Shown here in pieces: positions 48,699-58,154 of a stretch of 64,000 nt of DNA. The notes beneath the pieces are model-generated. The model ran no database searches and was not told the DNA's origin. It was given only the letters and a program-made list of their open reading frames with translations. This stretch comes from Hippasteria phrygiana. Lineage: Eukaryota; Echinodermata; Asteroidea; Valvatida; Goniasteridae. The DNA lies in contig JAZGUH010000544.1 in the NCBI GenBank assembly GCA_037893225.1, positions 124,001 through 188,000 on the forward strand, written 5' to 3'. The number at the start of each line of letters is the position of its first letter. Position 1 is the stretch's first letter. A program made the position numbers and the translations under genes.

Positions 48699-48944
48699 TT
48701 TACGTGCAGGAAAGACGGTGCCAAGTGTGTTAATATGCTTCACATGCACTGGGGATTTTTATGACACAAATATTTATTCGCATGTTACTATAAATGTCCA
48801 GGTCCTTATAAGGTTATAATTGCAAAATGAACATTTTCATATTCATGAGTCAGAGCGTCCTGTCAGAGGCACACTAGCCAGTGGTGTCTGCATAACATTG
48901 TGTACAATCAAACCTTTTGTACATTTTCTTGAAAAGATTCCATT

Positions 48945-49310
48945 ATACAATTGTTGTCGGCTGTGATGTGGTCCATGGTGTTTTTGTACACCCAAGGGGG
49001 CAAATGGCACCCGAGGTTTTCCAAACTTATCACAACTTCTATTTTAACTGTTCCCTATGCCGCATTACATGGAAATATACATTTGTTCGCGTAGTACCAG
49101 CGAAAACGAAACCTCTTTTCCAGGATCTGCTTTTATTAAAGTTGTTGTTCAGAGCAGCCCTGGGGACAATCAAGGTAATGTACAATGTACTCCATGGGGT
49201 ACATCACTTTTGGAGTAACACATGAACTTTTCTAATAAACCATGTGACCGGCTATGGGCCAATCGGATCTCCCAATTTAATACCATGGTATAACAATTTT
49301 AGTTGATTTC
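48945..49310 (+). repeat. Dispersed repeat, copy 1 (pair with 60170-60660)
   Basis: Long colinear similarity with 60170-60660: attatacaattgttgtcggc, gatgtggtccatggt, taccagcgaaaacgaaa, ccaggatctgctttt and gtataacaat. Any open frames here are parts of the repeat. Confidence 0.7.
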
Positions 49311-50449
49311 CATTTTAATCAGCCCATTTGGAATCCAATTCTAGCCAACATAAGATTGTTGTGATGATACATAGGTTATTATAACAGTGATGAGCTTTTG
49401 CTTATTTTGTGCCATTCTTACATACATGTACAAGGGACCATTTTCGTTTTATTGCTTAAAATGCTACATGTAGTTCATGTAAAATAAAATAATACTGTGT
49501 TTTCGTTTTTTGAATGTTAGTACAATAAAATGTTTTAAAAAGAGATTTTAGTAAGGTAGCTAGCTCACTGATAATCACTGGAATTTGTGTTTAGTTTTCT
49601 TCATAAGATTGGTCATTTTTTGATTTGTGTACGTCGGCATTTTGAATGCAATCCATAACAAACTTGTTATTAATTGAACACATGTGATCTAAACTCTTCA
49701 TTGGCCGATCTGACCGATATTTCCACAAATAAACCAGTTAGAGACACTTTTAGGAGATACCAAGGCTACCCCCTAATCGTGAGCCGTTCAGCGGTGCGGA
49801 AATGAAGGACAAACTTTATCGCTTGATTTCTACAATAGTGCTGGATCATCTAATATGTGTTCTTTCCAATAGTATATAAATCTAGAAATTAATTTTTGCG
49901 ATGAGAGACTGATCTCTATTGAGAGCGCCACATTTACAGACTGCCCTGTAGTCCTGACTTCTTAATGCTGATCCGTATGCATTACATCTCCAGATTGATA
50001 TTGCATTAAATAGGGCTGACTAATTCTCCAGTGCACAAATTCACAGTGCACTGGTTGTACCACCTAGGATTTCCCAACTGTTAGAAAAGTGCGCACATAT
50101 GCTTGTCAAGTTTCTGAGTAAAAAACAACATGGTCTTCCATCCATATGCTGTCTTTTGTCAAACTTCATTAGCTAATTTACTGTTGCTGGTTTCATCAAG
50201 CAGGTTTGTACACTGTCGTAACTGAATTCTAAGAAACTACCATGAGATGTTGCACCAGTCACATTGCCACTTACAGTATTAGGGAAACCACATGTACATG
50301 TACATGTAGTAGGCCTGTGCTTTCTTTAGTAGCAATAAAACGGTTCTGCTTGTTTAGCCATTGCACTATTTTCTGCAGAAATTGAAGAAAAAAACCATTT
50401 ATGATCAGTAAAGTGATGTTTTTTTCCCCTTATCCAACATCTGTTACAG
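49311..50449. other. Intron C-D, no feature
   Basis: Ordinary AT-rich intron sequence, ending in the polypyrimidine tract of exon D. Confidence 0.5.
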
Positions 50450-50551
50450 GAGTGCATACCCGATCACATCCACATCGTGCACATCATCAAGCCGGAGAAA
50501 TTTTGGCAGAAACACAGGACGAGTCTCGGCAGCTCCAAACTCAAATTTGAA
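50450..50551 (+). CDS. TRIO/Kalirin-like exon D (CRAL-TRIO domain)
   Basis: A phase 0-0 exon of 34 codons reading ECIPDHIHIVHIIKPEKFWQ, followed by KHRTSLGSSKLKFE. It corresponds to the vertebrate segment whose signature is IIKP, (D/E)xFWQKxRT, then GSSKxxFE. The acceptor is tgttacag/g and the donor is gaa/gtaagt, a near-consensus 5' splice site. The family motifs FWQK and GSSK are both intact, so the exon appears functional. Confidence 0.95.
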
Positions 50552-51112
50552 GTAAGTGACCAGCTCAGAAAGATGTATGTCACTGAATATGGGTGGATGG
50601 GTGGGTTTGTTTTTGCATTCAATAGGGGACCTTTAACAATAGAGGACAATAGGGTCCCTGGTTGAGAAAGGTCCCCATTTGAAAACTGTGTACAAAAACC
50701 AATGAGGATCCTTGCCAAAAAGTTAAAGTATGAACGATAGTAGGACACTACAAATTCCCCGACTGAAGGTGTTTTACACACTTGGGTGGGTGGGTAAGTT
50801 TGTATAGCTTTTCAAACCGTGGACCTTTAACAAAGAGGACAATAGGGTCCACGATTGAGTCAAGGTCCACGATTGAAAGTCGTGTACAAAACATATGGGA
50901 GGCCTTCCGAAAAAGTTAGAGCATAAACAAAAGAGGAACAATGGGAGGTCCGCGATTGCCGGTGTTTACACACTTGTGTGGGTGGGTGGGTGGGTGGGTG
51001 GTTCTATCCAGAAAAATCTTGTCGGCACAGTAATTTGATATGAGAGAGACTGGGATTGCCGGTAACACCATGTGAAATAAATCTCTTCTAGGAAGAAGTG
51101 TGGTTCTGAAAA

Positions 51113-51180
51113 GAACTGGGATGAGTGTGTAACTCGACGTTTCGGACAGTGTGCTCTGTTCGTCCTCGGGAGTGTGAGTG
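51113..51180 (-). ncRNA. Hammerhead-like ribozyme motif in PLE tail (degenerate)
   Basis: Read on the minus strand, a box CCGAGGA (complement of 51163-51169) is followed by a stem-loop (ACAG, loop AGCACA, CTGT) and then CCGAAACGTC (GAAAC at 51139-51143). This is the order CUGANGA, stem II, GAAA of a hammerhead. Penelope-like elements are known to carry hammerhead ribozymes in their terminal repeats. The first box differs from the consensus by one base (C for U). The copy at 63370-63400 has a different one-base change in the same box, and a consensus of the two gives a perfect CTGAGGA. Stem I is not clear, so this copy is probably inactive. Confidence 0.45.
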
Positions 51181-51222
51181 ATGTGATGCGGAGTTGCTGC
51201 AGCTTTTATGCCTTCTGGGTGC

Positions 51223-51735
51223 CTAGTTGGGTGTGACGACTGGATGCTGTTGTGTGCGTTGGGGTGTGGCTGTAGCTTGTTGGGTGTCGTTGGTGTAGGA
51301 TGTGTGGTTCTTGAAGAGTTTGGAAATGTCGTTGATGTGGAATCCGATTTCTTGAGAAACTGTTTTGTGTTTGCGGGTTTCTATGGCCTCTCTGATGCGT
51401 CTTGGGTGCCAGAATGTGACTGGGGCGATGATCTTGGCCTGGTTCCAGTTGATGCGGTGGTCTTGTTCGTGTTAGTGTTTGATGATTGCTGACTTTTCTA
51501 TTTCTCCTTTCCTGCCATGTGCTTGGTGTTCCTTGAGTCTTGTGTTGAGGTCTCTGCCGGTTTCTCCGATGTATACCTTACCGCATTCACAGGGAATGCG
51601 GTAGACGTCTGCCTTGGTGTTTGGGTCTTGTTTGTCCTTGTGTGTCTGTAGTTGAGCTTGGCTGAAGATGCGTTGTAGCTTGTGGGAGAGGTGACCGATG
51701 TACGGGAGTGTGACTGTAGACTTGAATTGAGGGCG
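51223..51735 (-). pseudogene. GIY-YIG endonuclease domain of Penelope-like element
   Basis: In a frame shifted from the RT the minus strand reads VTLPYIGHLSHKLQRIF, then DVYRIPCECGKVYIGETGRD and LNTRLKEHQAH. The pair (D/G)VY ... VYIGETGR with downstream Arg and the Cys pair CEC is the GIY-YIG nuclease core as found in Penelope-like elements. In the family it nicks target DNA to prime reverse transcription. A TAA at 51472-51474 interrupts the frame after IIKH, and the product resumes as HEQDHRINWNQAKIIAPVTF and runs to a stop at 51223-51225. The domain is otherwise well preserved, suggesting fairly recent loss. Confidence 0.85.
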
Positions 51736-51739
51736 CTGT

Positions 51740-52190
51740 TCAGGTGGAGTAGTTGGGCTTGTTGGTGTTGACTATGTTGTATCCGTTGAGCTTGAGTGAT
51801 GTCTTGATGTGGTGGAGTTCTTGACCTAGGCTGGCCTGGTCGCAGGTGTTGTAGGCTCGGCGTACTAGAGTGTTGCATACTGATGACTTGAAGCGTGGAT
51901 GGTGGAACGAAGAGCTGTGGAGATAGCGGTCTGTGTGTGTGGGCTTGCGGTAGACTGTGTGGGATATGGTGCTATCTGGTCTGTGGGTGAGCTTGGCCTC
52001 AAGGAATGAGATGGAGTTGTTCTGTTCTTGTTCCATGGTGAACTTGATGAGTGGGTGTTGGCTGTTGATGTGCTCTAGGAAAATCTGCAGTTCTGTGTCG
52101 TGTGGCCATACTACGAAGGTGTCATCGACATAGCATAGCCACAGGTCAGGACGTAGATCAGCTGACTCGATGACATTTGAGAAATTTAAA
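51740..52190 (-). pseudogene. Penelope-like reverse transcriptase, C-terminal part
   Basis: The translated segment includes the RT active-site motif YVDDTF (LWLCYVDDTFVVWPH), then FLEHINSQHPLIKFTMEQEQ, the SISFLEAKLTHR motif and TVYRKPTHTDRYLHSSSFHH. This last block, with YRKPTHTDRYLH, is highly characteristic of Penelope-like RTs. The fingers and upstream palm are missing because the element is truncated. The frame ends in TGA after NTNKPNYST, and a frameshift separates it from the endonuclease, so the polyprotein is dead. Confidence 0.85.
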
Positions 52191-52194
52191 CGTA

Positions 52195-52743
52195 GTGTAC
52201 AGCATTGGTAATACCTTAGTAGACTGTAAGGTAATTGTAGTCTCAATCATCCCGTGAAATGATGGCATCAGATGTGCTATCATTTTCAAGAAAAGTGGAA
52301 ATTCATATCGTTTTCCAACAATTATTCGGCCGAACAATTGTTCGAAAACTGCCCTCTATTGACCGAATGTAGTTAATCCGTGTTGTGTCTAGAATGGGTT
52401 CACAATCCGAAACCAGGCGCACGCATAGTGTACCGAAGCGACACGTTGTAACCAGTGCATGCAGTGGATCTTGGACGTTCCGCTTGGATGTTCTGCTCGG
52501 CCCTAGGCCGCAGTACATGTTATGTGACCAATTAAAAATTATCCCATTAACAAAAATTTGGCTTATTTTACAAGAGGGCACTATAACGACGGTTGAAAAC
52601 GAATGCCATTTTTCTCTCGTTTTTTTCACCATCCAAGAAAGGAAAACTTTAAAAAGGTCAGTGGAACGATATTTCTTATAAAATACTTAACCCCCAAATC
52701 CGCCCATTTCTGAAAATTGCAACAATCACCAATCATTGTACAC
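52195..52743. mobile_element. GTACAC-family MITE abutting the Penelope fragment
   Basis: A full copy, with a small deletion near its left end, directly borders the truncated 5' side of the Penelope-like element. The central part differs from other copies and includes a gccgaacaattgttcg palindrome. Confidence 0.7.
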
Positions 52744-53103
52744 TACCTTTAACATATATAACTTCGGATTTTGGTTGTGGAGTTCTCGTGTAGTCCTAAG
52801 AAATCGATTGCATATGAGGCCAATAGGAAGAAAGTCAAGGTCACAAGGGCTGAAAGACTAGAGATTTTGTCAGCAAATTTGGTTTGTGGGGTTGTCTTAA
52901 AACCCCTAAAACGCCTGTTGAATTCGGGGCTGAAAGGTCAAATGTGCAGATCAAATTGATGTTATAATATGAATACAGTTCATGAGAAACCACCACATTC
53001 GTAGGATTTATGCAATCTCATTCGGGTGTTTTGTGTTGTTCACCAAATCCCGACTTGTTCTAACTGGTCGTCACCTCCGTGTTCTTAATTTCTTTTCTTT
53101 CAG

Positions 53104-53217
53104 ACCAGCATGATATCCCAGGAGAGCCTGCACAAGGCCATTGACCCTTCACAACTCACTCCCGAACTTGACGGCACACTGACATACGAACACGAAGAAT
53201 GGATACAACTGAGAATG
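53104..53217 (+). CDS. TRIO/Kalirin-like exon E (end of CRAL-TRIO)
   Basis: A phase 0-0 exon of 38 codons. It contains AIDPSQLTPELDGTLTYEHE and EWIQLRM, matching the conserved VDPSQLTPEFDG...Y(N/D)HEEWI(E/Q) segment that closes the CRAL-TRIO domain and leads into spectrin repeat 1. The acceptor is tttctttcag/acc. The donor is atg/gtgggc, weaker than the others but required to join in frame to exon F. Intron D-E (2,552 bp) carries the Penelope-like element fragment on the opposite strand. Confidence 0.94.
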
Positions 53218-53382
53218 GTGGGCAAAATTCTTATTGGTTAATCCCAGGTCTTTAAACTTAAAAAAAAAAGAAGTAGACCTTTTCTATTTTCTCAACTTTG
53301 TTAGTTAGCACCTCCTTCACAAATATGATGCCAGCATTTGTATTTGAATTGGGCCTACTCTTACAGTTTGATGTATGGTATG

Positions 53383-53653
53383 TGGGTTATTCCATGAATT
53401 TGGGGTCCAAAAGTGTGACATTTATTTGATTTCCCTGTTACACCTGACTTGTGTAATTTCCATCAAGTATCATATAAATTTACTTCACACTTTTTGTTTA
53501 CTTGTTTGGCTTTACACAATCACTCTTGGAGATTAAAGAAGGCATTAAAGAATGTGTCCTGAATTGCAAAATCTTATACATGTCACTATGTAACACTAAC
53601 AGGGACACCAAAAATGTCACACTTTTGGACCCCAAATTTATGGAATGACCCAT
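53383..53653. mobile_element. GGGTCATTCCA element, short copy
   Basis: A 271-bp copy between gtgggttattccatgaattt and aaatttatggaatgaccca, about 165 bp downstream of exon E. The inner ends also mirror each other (ggggtccaaaagtgtgacat / tgtcacacttttggacccc). Confidence 0.75.
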
Positions 53654-53799
53654 ATACACACAATGTGAAGATGGAATTTGCGTTGTGGATGATGATGTAA
53701 ATTAGAACTGAGATTTTTCTCTTTGCTCTTTCCCGATGTAATATATGAAGCACTGCATGCTCAGTACTTTCCAAGAGCCTGTGTGCAAAAAATTCACAG

Positions 53800-53882
53800 G
53801 CTTACTCAGGCGGGATTCGAACCCACGACTTCTTGCTCACTGGTGCAGACGTCTTAACCACTCGACCACCGAGCTTGCTGGG
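53800..53882 (-). repeat. tRNA-like sequence with variable arm (SINE head or pseudo-tRNA)
   Basis: Minus strand: caagctcggtggtcgagtgg (A box), ttaagacgtctgcaccagtg, then gtcgtgggttcgaatcccgc (B box). It resembles a Ser/Leu-type tRNA body, but flanking arms do not pair well and a shared tail is not evident. Probably SINE-derived. Confidence 0.5.
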
Positions 53883-54386
53883 GGTTGGTTGGCTGATTCG
53901 AATCCAATGCAGCCGCGGGTACTACGATGCAAATTCCATCTTCACATTGATTTCTGAATACAGGAATTATTTTCCAAATTTTGACATCTAGGCTCTTGAT
54001 ATGAAGCATGTAAAAAAATCCAGAACACAGCTGGAATCATTCTAAAGGGCCCAAGGAACATTTATGCATAAAAGCAATCAATTTCATGGGACTCCATTAC
54101 CTCAAGAAAACACATCAAAATCACATCAACAAAGTGTCGTGGATTTGCAAGTGGAAATTGTGAAAATCTCGAAGTTTTACAGATATATTAACATGTGGAA
54201 ATGGTTGCAATGCTATTTATGTACATTGCAGTGGCCTCGAAGACGATCGGGGTGCTCACTGTTGACATTTTCTGAAGGGATTTGTTATCTATGGAGGTTC
54301 TCAAATGCATTTTCATATCATACAAATTTGTACGATTGACGGTTAAAGTGTTAATTAAAGTGTTGCAACATTTTGAATGACTCATA

Positions 54387-54600
54387 ATTAACCCGGATGA
54401 CGCCAAATGGCACGAAAAATACAGTGGCACCAGGCCGGCTGATGCCATTTGCCGCTATTTGTGCAGTTTCAATCCATTGTTGAATTATTGTGTATGTTAC
54501 GCTTGACTGCACAAGCACATTGTGTCCGTTTCACTTGGCTGCCAGAGCCGGCGCGACACTCCGGCGCCTCCTGTAAGTAACCATACTGATGAAGGGGTTA
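54387..54600. mobile_element. TTAACCCC-family MITE, copy 1
   Basis: Starts ttaacccggatgacgccaaa and ends tgatgaaggggtta. The middle has cttgactgcacaagc and gcgacactccggcgcc, as in the other copies. Confidence 0.65.
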
Positions 54601-54784
54601 ATGCTTCCAATATACAAATGTATGTGAGTGGAATGATTTCATCCAGAAAAATCCTCCATGCAATGATGATCATGTGTGTTTATACAGGGTATGCGGTTCT
54701 TTTTTGTTCTTTTAAAGTGGTTTTGAAAAATGTTGATGTAATTATCGCCGTGAGCCAGTATCGCTGTCCTGGCCTGTCAGTAGT

Positions 54785-55568
54785 GATGTAGTCGAGACCA
54801 TGCACCTGACCATGCACAAGACCATGCACAAGACCATGCACAAGACCATGCACAAGACCATGCACAAGACCATGCACAAGACCATGCACAAGACCATGCA
54901 CAAGACCATGCACAAGACCATGCACAAGACCATGCACAAGACCATGCACAAGACCATGCACAAGACCATGCACAAGACCATGCACAAGACCATGCACAAG
55001 ACCATTCACAAGACCATTCACAAGACCATTCACAAGACCATTCACAAGACCATTCACAAGACCATTCACAAGACCATTCACAAGACCATTCACAAGACCA
55101 TTCACAAGACCATTCACAAGACCATTCACAAGACCATTCACAAGACCATTCACAAGACCATTCACAAGACCATTCACAAGACCATTCACAAGACCATTCA
55201 CAAGACCATTCACAAGACCATTCACAAGACCATTCACAAGACCATTCACAAGACCATTCACAAGACCATTCACAAGACCATTCACAAGACCATTCACAAG
55301 ACCATTCACAAGACCATTCACAAGACCATTCACAAGACCATTCACAAGACCATTCACAAGACCATTCACAAGACCATTCACAAGACCAGCTTGTTACAGG
55401 CACAAGTAACCCATAAACCATGACAAAGGAATGTTTTTATTAAAGTTCATTTGAATAGCTTGAGACTTGAGTTAAGACTGAAGGTCTTGTGTTGGTCTTG
55501 TGTTGGTCTTGTGTTGGTCTTGTAGGGTCTTGCTGGGTCTTGTGATGGTCTCGACTACATCATGTCAG
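54785..55568. repeat. 12-bp minisatellite in two variant blocks, flanked by inverted repeats
   Basis: From 54812 there are 16 units of the 12-mer atgcacaagacc, then from 55004 exactly 32 units of attcacaagacc, ending at 55388. Within each block the units are virtually identical. The array is bracketed by tgatgtagtcgagaccat (left, 54785) and atggtctcgactacatca (right, ending near 55565). Just inside the right bracket are inverted, diverged units (gtcttgtgttg repeats, 55488-55525). Long open frames on both strands are by-products of the 12-bp period. Confidence 0.92.
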
Positions 55569-55649
55569 TCTACAGAAAAACCTGAGGAGTTAATCTCAGA
55601 CAACTGTCTGTCTTGTTCTGCCTAGTAGACCATATAGAGGGCAGTGTGT

Positions 55650-55912
55650 TCTTGTGATTGGGTTTGCGGAATGGTTGTGGGGTCATCATGGCACTAAATC
55701 AATTCCAAATATACAAAGAAAACTGGCAGGAGCTGGAGCCGAAACTGCAATCTTTGAATTACCATACTGGCTATCAACTGAGCTATCTTGCCATATGTTG
55801 GCGGTCACTATTTAGGGGGCACTACTCACTACTAGTCAGAAGTCGCACAATGAGGAAATGACTTGATAAAATATAAAACCAACCACAAGGGAAACTGACT
55901 AGGTAATTCTGA
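55650..55912 (-). repeat. tRNA-derived SINE, decayed (copy 3)
   Basis: Contains tggcaagatagctcagttga (minus strand), the same ccgccaacat junction as copy 1 and the shared tail ccacaagggaaactgactag (+ strand). The B box is badly eroded. Confidence 0.5.
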
Positions 55913-56340
55913 TTAAACTGAGCACAAAATACTGACAGGTTCAAATCCTACTTCTGCTTGTTTTCTGTGCTCACTTTTAAAATGTATTGATTACCTAGTC
56001 AGTTTCCTTATGTAAAGCATTGTCGATGTTTGACTAAAAGATTTAAAATTGCATAACGAAAAATACTTTCAAGGAATACCTCACTTTCACAATAGTAAAG
56101 TTGTTTCACACTTGCTCGACATCTTTGGTCTTGTAGAATATAAACCTTGTGCTTCTAATGATTTTCCACTATTTAATGATTTGGGAGTGCTTTAAAAACA
56201 GTAACAATAACAACAAAACAATCAATAAAGCCTTTAAAAGGGTAGAATTGCAAAGTTTAGTGGTAGAAAATATTTGACTGGATACTGACAGTGCCACAGT
56301 TCTTACAAAATAATTCTTGTTGGCTTCCTTATACTGTCAG

Positions 56341-56540
56341 GCTGTGGAGGATTTCCTGACGAAGGCCTCGGAGCTTATGCACAGACAGGACCACCTGAAG
56401 AGGGAGATGAACTGCACCAACTTCTCCATGACGATAGTGGGTTCTCAGCAGCAAATTGAGGAGCACACACACCTGCGGGAACAGGTGATGGAGATCCCCG
56501 TGGAGCAGATCAACCAGGATGGCCAGAAGCTCCTGAGGAG
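56341..56540 (+). CDS. TRIO/Kalirin-like exon F (spectrin repeat 1)
   Basis: The exon encodes AVEDFLTKASELMHRQDHLK onward to VEQINQDGQKLLRR, a predominantly helical segment with heptad-like spacing that corresponds to spectrin repeat 1 of TRIO/Kalirin (vertebrate motif: IEEHSQLKK...DLEGQKLLQR). Its IEEHTHLREQVMEIPVEQ stretch is the clearest match. The acceptor is actgtcag/gct and the donor gag/gtatgc. It leaves two bases (AG) of an Arg codon that exon G completes. The last about 25 coding bases plus the donor are the apparent seed of the minisatellite that fills the next 470 bp of intron. Spectrin repeats in this family act as protein-interaction and spacing modules. Confidence 0.95.
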
Positions 56541-57010
56541 GTATGCACATGTAGCTCCTTAGTGTAGGATGGTCAGAAGCTCCTCAGGAGGCAGGTAGCT
56601 CCTTGGGATGGGCAGATGTTCCTAGGAGATGGGGAGCTCCTCAGGATGGGCAGAAGTTTTTCAGGATATGGGTAGTTCCTTGGGATGGGCAGACCTTCCT
56701 AGGAGATGGGGAGCTCCTCATGATGGGCAGAAGCTCCTAGGGAGGTAGGTAGCTCCTCTATATTGGCAGGATGTCCTCAGAAGGTAGATAGCTCCTTGGG
56801 ACGTGCATTAAGCTCCTCATGAGGCAGGTAGCTCCTTGAATGGGCAGACATTCCTAGGAGATGGGAAGCTCCTCAGGATGGGCAGAAGCTCCTGGGCGGA
56901 GGGGGTAGGTAGCTCCTCATGATGGGCAGAAGCTCTTAGGGAGGTAGGTAGCACCTCTGGATGGGACGGATGTCCTCAGAAGGTAGATAGCTCCTCAGTA
57001 CGTGCAGATG
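56541..57010 (+). repeat. 38-bp minisatellite derived from the exon F donor region
   Basis: About 12 diverged units of roughly 38 bp with the pattern ggatgggcagaagctcctca, then ggaggcaggtagctcctt. The first unit overlaps the end of exon F (ggatggccagaagctcctga, then the ggaggtatgc donor), so the array continues the coding/donor sequence into the intron. A higher-order period of about 200 bp is visible (56722-56835 against 56920-57005). Confidence 0.85.
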
Positions 57011-57331
57011 CTCAGGACTCAGTTTTTACGAAATGGGTTTACGAAATGGATTCCAAACGAGCTACTCAATACAGAAACCTTCAAGAAAAAATATTTTTCA
57101 CAATGTTTCATATTTTTTACACTGTTTTTGAAGACACCACAGGTTTTAGAAGACACCACTGTTGGCCTTAACATTAAATATTTGCATTAACATAAAAATC
57201 AAAATTGCTAACGACCTGAAAAGTCTTAGTAACATGGAAATAAGACTGCCCTGTATGTTTTCTTGTAATAAAGATCCTACTCCATTTCTGTTGCATTTCT
57301 TAGCAGGATTGAGTCTGTGACTTAAAAGTAT

Positions 57332-57714
57332 TGTACATGATTGGTCATTGCTGCAATTTTCAGAAATGGGTGGATTTACGGGTTAGTATTTTATAGGAAA
57401 TATCGTTTTACTGACCCGTTTCACTTTTGTGTTCTTGGATGGCCTAAAAAAAACGAGAGAAAAACAGCGTTCGTTTTGAACCGTAGGGCCCTCTTGTAAA
57501 ATATCCCAATTTTTGTAAACGGGATTGTTTTCAATTGGTCAAATAACTTTGCGAGCCGACTGGTTACAACCCTGTCGCTTCGGTACACTACGCGACACAC
57601 ATTTTCAACTTTTCTTGAAAAGGACAGCACACCAGGTGCCATCATTTCACAGTCTAGTAAGGTATTCCATAATAATTCAGTAAAAAGAATTGGAGGATTA
57701 CCAATCGTGTACAC
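57332..57714. mobile_element. GTACAC-family MITE
   Basis: A copy in intron F-G running from tgtacatgattggtcattg to accaatcgtgtacac. It is followed within five bases by a TTAACCCC-family MITE, so two elements sit back to back just upstream of exon G. Confidence 0.75.
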
Positions 57715-57718
57715 TACA

Positions 57719-57860
57719 TTTAACCCCTTGCGTACAGATGACGGCAAATGCCGCAAACAAAATTGCCACCAGGCTGGATGACGTCTATACATTTCACTTG
57801 GCTGCACAGGCCGCCCCGGCACTCCGGCGCCTCACTATAATAACCGTACTCAAGGGGTTA
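57719..57860. mobile_element. TTAACCCC-family MITE, copy 2
   Basis: A 142-bp copy: ttaaccccttgcgtacagat ... accgtactcaaggggtta. It ends only 34 bp before the exon G acceptor. Confidence 0.75.
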
Positions 57861-57894
57861 GGAGTGCCTTGTCTTATCTTTTCATTTTCGAAAG

Positions 57895-58147
57895 GATTTG
57901 CAGTGGCTTCAATGGGGACGAGTCCACGACGACTGACTCGGGCTACTCGGGAAGCTCCCATGGCAGTTTCACCAGCATGTCCAGCATAGCGGCCAGTGCG
58001 GACTTCCACGGTGTGGTGCCCCGGGTCAACCGCATGATGGACAGTGTGACAGCCACCAGGCAGCAGCTGCACCAGCTCTGGCAGATCAGGAAGCTCAAGC
58101 TGGAGCAGTGTCTGGAGCTCCGGTTGTTTGAGCAGGATGTCCAAAAG
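57895..58147 (+). CDS. TRIO/Kalirin-like exon G (Ser-rich linker, start of spectrin repeat 2)
   Basis: The exon completes Arg from exon F. It encodes a low-complexity Ser/Thr/Gly-rich linker (contains DESTTTDSGYSGSSHGS) and then the first helix of spectrin repeat 2, ending QLWQIRKLKLEQCLELRLFE plus QDVQK. The helix matches the conserved family motif HQ(M/L)W..RKLKLxQCxxLRLFEQD. The linker differs strongly from the vertebrate one and seems lineage-specific. The acceptor is cgaaag/gat, preceded by a pyrimidine tract only about 34 bp beyond the end of a MITE. The donor is aag/gtattg. It leaves in phase 0. Confidence 0.94.
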
Positions 58148-58154
58148 GTATTGG

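Larger units (their letters stand above)
51038..52190 (-). mobile_element. Penelope-like retroelement, 5'-truncated
   Basis: On the minus strand this fragment encodes the C-terminal part of a reverse transcriptase followed by a GIY-YIG endonuclease, the domain order that defines (endonuclease-bearing) Penelope-like elements. After the endonuclease stop comes a non-coding tail that includes a hammerhead-like motif and ends near 51038-51060. At its upstream end (52190) the homology stops abruptly at a GTACAC-family MITE. A second, inverted copy of the tail is at 63305-63477. It lies antisense in intron D-E of the TRIO-like gene. Confidence 0.85.

Noticed and set aside
51208..51492. 94-codon + strand frame rich in Gly/Val/Leu
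   Set aside because: It is the antisense of the GIY-YIG endonuclease region of the Penelope-like element.
54680..55423. Very long open frames on both strands (HKTM/HKTI, VNGL, WSCE repeats)
   Set aside because: They are a trivial result of the 12-bp period, being open in several frames at once, and have no splice or start context.
54812..57010. CRISPR array
   Set aside because: The repeats are contiguous minisatellite units without spacers, and the host is eukaryotic.
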